Shown here in pieces: positions 1 through 10,200 of a stretch of 64,000 nucleotides of DNA. The stretch is from Nematostella vectensis (lineage: Eukaryota; Cnidaria; Anthozoa; Actiniaria; Edwardsiidae), in assembly GCF_932526225.1 (NCBI RefSeq), contig NC_064048.1, positions 5,376,627 through 5,440,626 of the forward strand. Reading direction: 5' to 3'. Position 1 is the stretch's first letter; each line of letters opens with the position of its first letter. Under the pieces are notes generated by a model. That model had not been told where the DNA came from. It searched no databases and saw nothing but the letters and a program-made list of their open reading frames with translations. The position numbers and the translations under genes are program-made.

Positions 1-417
1 TGTAAGAATGTTGGCTGGTACAGGCATGTAAGAAGGTTGGCTGGTACATGTAAGAAGGTTAGCTGGTACATGTATGTAAAAAGGTTGGCTGGTACAGGAT
101 TGTAAGAAGGTTAGCTGGTACAGGCATGTAAGAAGGTTGGCTGGTACAGGCATGTAAGAAGGTTGGCTGGTACAGGCATGTTAAAGGGTTGACTGGTACA
201 GGCATGTAAGAATGTTGGCTGGTACAGGCATGTAAGAAGGTTGGCTGGTACAGGTATGTAAGAAGGTTGACTGGTTCAGGCATGTAAGAAGGTTAGCTGG
301 TACAGGCATGTAAGAAGGTTGGCTGGTACAGGCATGTAAGAAGGTTGACTTGTACAGGCATGTAAGAAGGTTGGCAGGCACAGGCATGTAAGAAGGTTGG
401 CTGGTAAAGGCATGGAA
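1..417. repeat. 26-bp minisatellite, about 16 copies
   Basis: The stretch is a tandem array with a unit close to GGTTGGCTGGTACAGGCATG plus TAAGAA. Copies differ by single bases. It lies beyond the last visible exon of the minus-strand MACPF gene, so it is probably intronic. Read on the minus strand, each unit contains a pyrimidine-rich run ending in CAG, like a 3' splice site. The proline/threonine-rich reading frames across it follow from the repeat and are not taken as genes. Confidence 0.95.
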
Positions 418-779
418 TAAGAAAGTTAGCTGGTGAGAAAGCAGGCAGGCATTTTTGTGGGGTGGAGAGTGCACTTTCAAATTTAGAGCAAAGGTTTTGA
501 TTATATAGATCAATCATTTTCTCATTTACACAATTTTTTTTATCTTATTTGCTTTAAGATTAATACAAAATGCCGCCATGCCGTTCGTGGCAAACGTATC
601 TTCCATGAAGCTATTTCCAAAACAATGTAGGTCGACTAAATTAGGTTAAAGCTCGGTTCGACGTATGCCTTAATCCTAAGGAAGAAAGTATAAATATCGA
701 ATAACAGACTAACACATAGAAATTTGGGAAGGTAGGAATACAAGCAGAAAATAATTACATGTAAAAAGCGCAATATAAA

Positions 780-930
<151 letters not shown>

Positions 931-1265
931 AATAAGTAAAAGCTGCTTGTAAACAGTTTAGCAGTTAAGTTCTTTTAAAATGAGCAGTTTAATGGTTAGA
1001 GCTTTCCAATAGCTCTCCGGCCCGGACACAATAAATTTCAGTCAAATTCTAATAATTGACTTGTGAGCCTTTAGAAAATGACCACATACTGTCAATAAAC
1101 ATAGTTTTCGATAAAATATTGCATATTATTATAACAAGCCATTGACAGCTTAAATTTAAAAAACTGTTTGTAGACAATTAAAATTCTACAACAAACACTA
1201 ACTCCAGACATGCGCAGTACCATGACGCTGCCCCTTTAAACGCTACTAATCCATAATCAACATAC

Positions 1266-4200
1266 CTGCATCATCTTTTCACCGTTCCCAAAGGCGTAGT
1301 ACTGCACATGGAGTGGTGTGTCAGTGTCAACAAGCGAGAGATAGGCGTCTCCTTTCTCCTGAGCTCCTTGACTCTTCCCATACTCGATCACGGTGCTCTG
1401 TTCACTGCCCTTGAGGCATACGAAGTACGACTGGAACAATTCGCTATCGCCAAGGCCCAGTGCATTCTTTACAACAGTACTCGCTTTACTTTGTCCATTC
1501 TGTTGTAAGACAACATTTGATGTCTCACCAGATTGTCGGTGAAAAAAAACTAGACCCTGCGTGCAGGGTTGACTGGGATACCTGATGGATTTCAATTGCA
1601 TTTGCAGTTTGTTTGAGCCCCTGTGTCGAAGCAATAGGTCCTTTCAGCTGTAAGCATGCGCGTGCACTCACCAAGGGAACCTACCTCAACTACCGGCATG
1701 CAGCGCGCGCTCCGTTCGATGTAAGCTTAAAAATTCTGGTAGTTGAGGTAGGTTTCTATGGCTATACGCGCGCAATCTTATAGTTGGAATGGCCTATTAA
1801 GATTGCCTTTAGTTCATTCCTCCCACCTTCCCCTCTCTCCCTGATCGGGAATCGGTAGGTCCAGTCTGGTCATACATTTCGTTTTTCGTTTGTCGTGCTT
1901 AAATCATTTATCGTGCAAACATCAAAATACCACCCTCCCTCCCCTCATCAGGACTCTTACCTTGTAGATAGAAACCTGTTTTGGTCCAATCCTCACATGA
2001 TACCACGTCTCTTTGTTGTCCGGTATCACCGAAAACACCACGTAGATGGGTCCAGCGCTGGCGGCAGTAAAGTGTATGCATTTGCCCTCAGTGGTCCGCT
2101 CGAACATGTTTTCATTCAACCAATCAACGTTACATGGCCACGACACAGTAGCTTCGACCCCAACTGGACTTGCAGATCGTTTTTTACCAGGTACTTTGCG
2201 ACTTCCTTGGAAGCGCACTGTAGCAAGGGGTTTGTCTTGGAGAGGTAGTATCTTCTCCAGGGCTTGACTAGAGTCTGTAAAGTAGCTACCTTTCAGTTTA
2301 AGCGTGCCCTTTAACTCATCATATGTGAATTTCACCCCCAGGATATTGATTATCTTATTGCTGGTATCGCTAGCGCTAACGGGGAATCCGTTGTAAAGGA
2401 CGAATCTTCCGCTGGGTCCAGCAGTGTACCATTTGTTATTCCTGTGAGAAAATCAACATCATTATGAGTTTATATTGCATGTCTACATATACGTAATGGT
2501 TACTCCAGGGGTAGGGTAGGGGTAGGAAGCAGGCATCGAGTTATTGGGGGAGAGGGGGCACAGCCACGCCTCTGCTGGTCATTTCCTTATAATTTTTTTT
2601 GGGGGGTGGGGGGGCACTCGCTCCTAGTGCCCTACCCCATGCTGCGGCCGTGTACCTAACGAATCCAAGGATTGAAGCCTTTTTGTGTTTATAAACACAT
2701 ATAAGGGGCAGTGCTGAATAACGTATGCGCATGCGCGTGTTCTGGTGAAAACAAACACAATCGTAGTGTTGAATCGTTCGAGTAACGGTACGAAAGGCTG
2801 ACTTCAGTCGTTGTTTTGACTTTCTGTGTAAGTCTATAAAACCATACTGTACAAAAGATCACAGATTTGTTTGATAATTAGGGAGTCATAAAGAAATGTA
2901 TAGCCAAGTTTGGTCTAGTTTTCTTAGCATTCGTCAAAATGTTACATTTCGTCTCTAAAACACAGCCAGTTCAAAACAAAAAGGCTAGTTTAACCGCGCG
3001 GTACTGGAACTATTCTTGCGTTTTTCAGCACTGTCCATATAAGGTACATCACATCGAGCAGTACACGTAACCGTGAGCCGAATAGAAATGTGTCAATATG
3101 CGATCCTTCTGCTTTTGGTCCTCAGATACTCCTTCCTTCTAACGTGAGGTGAAACAAACTCACTGGGTGCTTTGATACAGGCATTTTCCAGTTGTCCAAA
3201 TATATCTGACCATAGGGGGTCGTTTCTCAAAAGTCCCGATAAACCCGATAAACTTTACGGGTGTTTCTCAAAACGCCCGCTATTTTCGGGCACGGAAAAA
3301 ATCCCGGTAACTCGCCCTTTAGCTTATGGGAGCTCAAGAGCTCCCGTTAACTTACCGGGAATTACTTTTAATGCGAAAATTGATACCCAAAACGATGTTT
3401 TTCCTTAATATTTTCAGCTGAATGTATAGATCAACTATTCATCTTGAATTAACCAAGTTGAAATATTCAATTTGGTGCTTTTTTTTCCAAATAAATCTCG
3501 CAATTTTCAAGTTGTGTCGAGTTCATTTTATGGGATTCCATACCAGCCAATTAGGTTTCTTTTCTGTCAAATGATTTGGCATTTAGCTGTCACCGTGCGC
3601 TTAAACAATTTGACGAAGGTATTGGAAGTTTTGCTACAAAATGTGACTTAATCGACTTATTCTTAGTCTTTTTTTTTAAAAGTGCCGATGTCACAGCAGT
3701 GTTTGGGGTACCAGTTGTCTACAGACATCGACAAATCTACGATTTTTATTGATATTCAATAATTATTTAGCCAATCTATTCATTAACTCTGTAAATTATA
3801 ATTTGCTTATCGGGAACGCGTAAACAACCGGGACGCTACCGCAAGCTTTGAGAAACGCTCTTCCTCGCCCGGAAAAGTATCCCGAAAACTCCCCCGCTAC
3901 TCTAACGGGCCCGGTTATTACCGGGAGTTTTGAGAAACGACCGGCTGCCGGTGCTAAATTCACCGTTTCGTAATCATATATTAAGTTATATCTCATTTAA
4001 GTAACGATTGCATTCAAATATCTGTACTTAATCCTTCGTGTCATCTCATGTGGTATAAAAGTAAATCCGATGGCCAGCGGTTCGCGCATGTCGGTGCTAA
4101 ATGCACCGTTTCTTAATCAAATATTATAGTTATATCCCATTTAATTAACGATTACATTCAAATACCTGTACTTAATCCGTCGTGTCATGTCATGTGGTAT

Positions 4201-7200
4201 AAAAGTAGATCCGATGGTCAGCGGTTCGCGCATGTCGGTGCTAAATGCACCGTTTCTTAATCAAATATTATAGTTATATCCCATTTAATTAACGGTTGCA
4301 TTCAAATACCTGTACTTAATCCGTCGTGTCATGTCATGTGGTATAAAAGTAGATCCGATGGTCAGCGGTTCGCGCATGTCAAACTCCACGAGTGCTATGG
4401 CATCATCTGCTATTAGAGCGTCCCACTTTGGATGAGCAAAAGTGCCAGTCAAACCTTCGTCTCCCATTTCACATCCGGGAGCTCCAGGCCCAAGACTGTT
4501 GGCCGAGGTTCTTACGCCCTGTCGAAGAGAAATATATAGAGAATACAATATGGAAAGTGCGCGCGTACGGTTTTTTTTCACGAGTTGTGCAGTATCAAAA
4601 AACGAACGAGTGAGCGCAGCGAAGCACTTTCAATTTTGTATTTTGTTTATTATATACGTACTGAGAAATTTATTATAAGCTTATTACATAACATTTTATT
4701 AGACTTGGCTGCAGAGGCTCCGAGGTTTGTGCTGTTCGACGGTTCAGTTGAAGACAGACAGAAACTTACATTGAAACGAATCTGTCTCGCTAATGTCGAG
4801 CACGAGACTGTTGCTCATGTTACACGAGTAGTGCACTTTTTGATCTCTAAAATCTCGATATCTATTAAAAAAAATAATTTACTAAATGGAAAATGCTTGT
4901 ACGATTTTTATGCACTCGTTGATGCGTTGGGTTTGAAGCCATTCAAGTGCAGTGAAAAAATATCGTTCGTTCAATCAGAACCGCGAACGACTTTTCTTCA
5001 CGGTGAAAAAAAAAACAACGTTCGCGCCTCTGATTTGCTGAGACTAGTGAACGAACGAAAGTTTACTGAATATGTTTTCAGTGAGTATTTCTCAGTATGT
5101 ATGTAATAAAGAATATTAAAGCACCACCGAGTTTTAAAAATAGCGTTTGCAGAAGAACACTACCTACACCCCATTGACAACCAAAAGCCTGCGCTTATAC
5201 GAAGGATCACCGTATTTTACACCTTTTGTACAATGTTTCATTGGCCGCATAGCGTAATTTTGAAGGGGCTTAGAGGTGAAATTGTATCACGGGCCATTAT
5301 AAAACTGAATGGGGGATGGGTAAGAAACAAAAAATAATTCATACACGATAAAAAGCCTGGGAAAAATGCATGCAGCCCAGACCAGACAGAAAAAATGGAT
5401 AAAACGGTTTTAAAGAAAAATATCTGAACGGTATGTGTTAAGTCTTCGCACCCCCTTGGCGAATTCCTGGCTACGCTGCTGTACTCGTAAACATTATAAC
5501 AGTACCTCTCTAAAGTAGATGTCGATCGCTCTGGTGAGACTTTTTCGTCGCCGTTTAATCTGACTATCAAGGTCGCTTCTACTTTTAAAAGGACATGTGA
5601 CTTTCTTCCCTTCTTTCATATAAAAGGGCTGGTTGTTGTCGTCTATCTCGAGCGAATTCCCATTTACATCACATCCAACTGTGTCTTCTTCAGGAAAGAG
5701 ATCTCCAGCGCGAAAGTTCACAAGGTCTGTGATTGGCGCCATGTGGAATTTGAAGGCTTTTGGGTATTGTTGGATTGAGTTTAGCCATGACTGCGAAATA
5801 TAACAAGCTATGTAAAAACCTAGCCTAATGCTTCAGAGGATGTAATAGAAATATAACAAGCTATGTAAAAACCTAGCCTAAATGCTTTAGAGGATGTAAT
5901 AGAAATATAACAAAGCTATGTGAAAACCTAGCCTAAATGCTTTAGAGGATGTAATAGAAATATAACAAAGCTATGTGAATACCTAGCCATAATGCTTCAG
6001 AGGATGTAATAGAAATATAACAAGTTGGCGAAAACCTAGCCTAAATGCTTTAGAGGATGTAATAGAAATATAACAAGCTATGTGAAAACCTAGCCATAAT
6101 GCTTCAGAGGATGTAATAGAAATATAACAAGCTATGTGAATACCTAGCCATAATGCTTCAGAGGATGTAATAGAAATATAACAAGCTATGTGAAAACCTA
6201 GCCTAAATGCTTTAGAGGATGTAATAGAAATATAACAAAGCTATGTGAATACCTAGCCATAATGCTTCAGAGGATGTAATAGAAATATAACAAGCTATGT
6301 GAAAACCTAGCCTAAATGCTTTAGAGGATGTAATAGTATATCTATTTGTATTTCTTTTTTCGTTTATTTAAATCCATTGTGTTGCTATAAGCGCTATATA
6401 TAGAAATACCATACCTTTGAAAAAAAATTATTTTGATCTCGCGCTCTTCAGAGACATTTCACGTAACTTTGGGCCATAGCACTATTGCATTTATTATGTG
6501 AGTCACAAGCGGAGTTTTAACGAAGAAACAGAATCTATGTACAAAACGTAGCATTAAAATGAAACGCTAGATAAGCATTTAAATAAAACGCTAGATAAAG
6601 TTGTCAGGCCTGAGAATCCTCGTCTGTTAAAAAAAGGGGAATGGTTATTATCTCAAATCATTAACAGCATGACTACCTTAAACTCTTCCTTGAACGTGGG
6701 CGAGTACTCATCAGATAAGATAGCTGCGATTTCCTGACTTCCTCCCTGAACGACCACAGATGACGACGAAAATTTATTCTCAGATTTGCTTTCCTGTCCG
6801 GACTTAGATTCATATTTTGCTCCAGCGCTTGCAAAAAGGCCTTTGTATTCCGCCTCTACAACTTCGGATGCTTGTTCTTTTGTGGCAATGGACATTCCTT
6901 GGAGAGTTTTACGGAATTCTAACTCTCCTCCGAACTTGGCAGACTTAATGTAATGTGTTCCCCAACGCAAAATGAATTCCTCTAAACAATACAAATGGAT
7001 AAGAATTAGTAAACAATCTTAACGTTAAAGAACGTTAAAGATTTTTAGGCAGTCGCATCCTTCTTTTGTAAAAAAAAAAAACAATTTAGGAAACAAATTA
7101 TGCGAAGAAAGCTAAAAATATGTACTTATACTAAATTACATGTCTCATAAACGGTCAAGTTACGCGAGCATAGAGTGCATCTTCAACTATCATTCGTTTA

Positions 7201-10200
7201 CTCTCTATTTACCTTTAACTTTAACGTTTTACCTAACCCTAATTTTCACAGAGCTTTGACCAGATCCACATAACGTTGGGTCGCAAAAATAGGGCCTGGA
7301 TCGATTACTTAGAAGTTAAAATTGCCTTTTTCCTCGCGCGCAATACCAGGTGGATCCAGGAGTTCCTAAAAAGGAGGGAGTGGGGCAAAGCAAGGGTTTC
7401 AAGAAAGGGAGGGGCGGATTCATTATTTGTCCGTGGATTACTTATATTTCCTGTAATTTCTAAGCCAAAAATTTCTCACAAAATTTAGATTAGTCTTCTG
7501 CATTGAAGGGAGATTCATATCAAATAAAATACAAATACATATTTCATACATATCCTTGGACTAGCGCCATACCCACATGGTGCCCAAAATTAAGACCATG
7601 ATTAATTTTCACGCAGTCGTCCTATATACGCTATGCAAGTATATTAATGAAAACCTAAGATATCTTCAAGCAGGTCTAGATTACAAAGCATTTGTATGGA
7701 CTTTAATGAGTCATGTGGCCTTTAAATAATAATGTTCTTACGGTATGCTTGACCAGCGCCAGGGTGGAAATACGAGGGAGGCAGATTCATAAACTCCTGG
7801 AGAAATGCTTGACTCAAATCTGCAGGTTTTACTTCATCCTTGAATATCTCATATCTGTAAATGGTAAAAATTTAAATGTTAGCAGTGAGCTGACGACAGA
7901 ACAGCTTAAAGCTTAGCGAAATTAAGGCCAATCACGCCGCCATTTCATACTCTCGCACAATACTAGACTTTCTTGCTGTCGAATTCGTTGTATCACGACA
8001 CCGCATTTTCAAAACATCGATTTGTTTTTGTCTTTTGGGATTTTCTGTTCCGCCAGTCAAATTATTCAAAGCCAATCAGATTCTTGCCATCTCTCGCCTA
8101 GTGCAGTTGCCTGTCTTTCTGTCGCGACACTGTCAGGTTTTTGTCCAGAGGATAGCCAGGGAAGTGCACAAAGCGAGACTCTGATTGGCCCAGAATGGTT
8201 TTACTGACGGAACAGAAAACCAAAACAAATCGTGTTTTGAAAATGCGGGTCGCGATACAACGGATTCGACAGTAAGTCGGTTAAAAAAAAACCCTCATTT
8301 TAGACTTGGAGCAAGGCTAGCACAATACCTGCTCACTGAAATAATCAATTTCCATCGGCTTATTCAAGCAAGTGACTGAGATATACTCCAAATAAAATAC
8401 ACCTTTTTTTTATAGGAACGTCCAGGCTAAGATTTCACCAAGTTTTATGAACATGCTAAGGACATGCCGAGGCAGCAAAATATTGAAAGATTACTTTTTT
8501 ATTCTTATATGTTCTAATATGCAGTGATAAATTGTGTTCATTAAATAACATCAATCATTGGGTACTATATTAGTACTAAAATTTAAGAACATCGTTAAGA
8601 ACATTTTAAGCTTTAAAATGCTCCAAAAATATTAACAGCCCAGCCTCAACCGAAAATTAGACGTTCTTATAAAAAAAGAGTGTATCGTTAATGAGGTATT
8701 ACAGCGCAACCAGTAAAACCGTGAACACCTAAAATATGTGTGGAATGTTTATTGTTTTCTGACGAATCAGACGCAAGAATTCAGACACTGAGACTTGTTG
8801 AGACATGTTTCTAGTTGACTGTTTTAATATCTCGCGAGTGATTGGTCGGAACAAACATTCCATACATATTTCCGGTGTTCACGGTTTTCTTGGTTGCGCT
8901 ATAAACTTCAATCGTGAGTGGCTATTTTGTTTTTCAAATTTTCTTTCAAATAAACTTATCAATTTTCAAGTGTATAAAAATGAGTGGTTGATCGAAATCT
9001 TTATAAGTTGACTTAAGTATTTAGGTGCGGGTGGTGGTCTTTATAGCGGTAGCTAGTTTTCCCCCTTTTCTACAGGTTCACAAGTTTCTCTCTTCCGCAA
9101 AAGTGATTTCGAAAAAGTGATAACGTTTCACAAAATACACCTTTCTGGGCGATTGACGACAATCGAAAGTAAAGGTGTTTTGTTTTCATTTTGTACCTGC
9201 ATAGGGAACACGACTTCGTTGGCGTCATTTTATGCTCCCGCTTAAAGCCGCATTGCCACCAGTTTACTTAAGGTCGATGATTTTTAAGGGAAAACGCGAA
9301 AAATATTTCAAAATATAGAAAGCAGTGTGTCTATTGGAAGTTTCTCGAGGATGTGCTCGATAATTTAGAGCGGATGGCCTGTTAAATATCTCGGATTCTA
9401 ATAGATTTTTTTGTCTTTTAACGGTTGAGGTTTCCGTCGGACCTCCGAAGTAAACTGGTGAAAATGCGAATTTAAATGCAAATCACACAAAGCATCCATT
9501 TCCATTGGCTTATTCGAGCGAGTAACGAAGAAATTTTTAATCGAATATCGTCAATAACATATTAAACTTTTTTCGTAGACGAAGTTTCCTTGCGAATAAA
9601 CCACTGTATTTTCAATGATAAACAATAACAAAGAAGTGGGTGATCGACATTTTTTAAATTTCCTTGCAAGTCACCTTCAAAGTCCTCATGCTCAGACAAG
9701 CTGAGCTCAGAGCATCTGAGAGCAAGGTGAGCATCTCACAATATCGATATCAAAGATCGACAGGAATTATTCCTAATTACTGCTAAACATTACTGTGCAC
9801 GAGCATTTGCGATATCGACTACGAACCTCACAACATCTATGTCAAAGATCGACAGAAATGATTGCACATTACTGCTAAAGGAATTTCCCCATGCTTTCTT
9901 TACTCCAGCGTAAAAACCAAAATACGACCCGGAAACTCCAGCTTCCTTTTCCAAGTACGATTGGTACTCGGAGCGTGACGAGAACGTGTACATGTTAGCG
10001 GACGTGTCGTAGATGCCGTGCACGTTCATTGTGTCCGGAACTTGGTCACCGTCGTAGCTAAAAAATAAGAGGTGGATCATATAGCTTTAGCTGGTTGATT
10101 AGTAACTAAACAATATAACGTTGAAGAAAACAGTAACACGGACGCTTATGGGTATGGTGTTGATAATTACTTATTAGGTATTCATTATGATTATATAATG

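Noticed and set aside
59..517. Pro/Thr/Tyr repeat proteins on the minus strand
   Set aside because: They come from the 26-bp minisatellite; there are several overlapping frames of the same kind and no gene-like context.
1676..1757. Hairpin containing TTGAGGTAGGTTTC, resembling a let-7 microRNA
   Set aside because: The inverted pair ACCTACCTCAACTACC/GGTAGTTGAGGTAGGT looks like a short transposon remnant; it lacks the let-7 continuation, and cnidarians are not known to have let-7.
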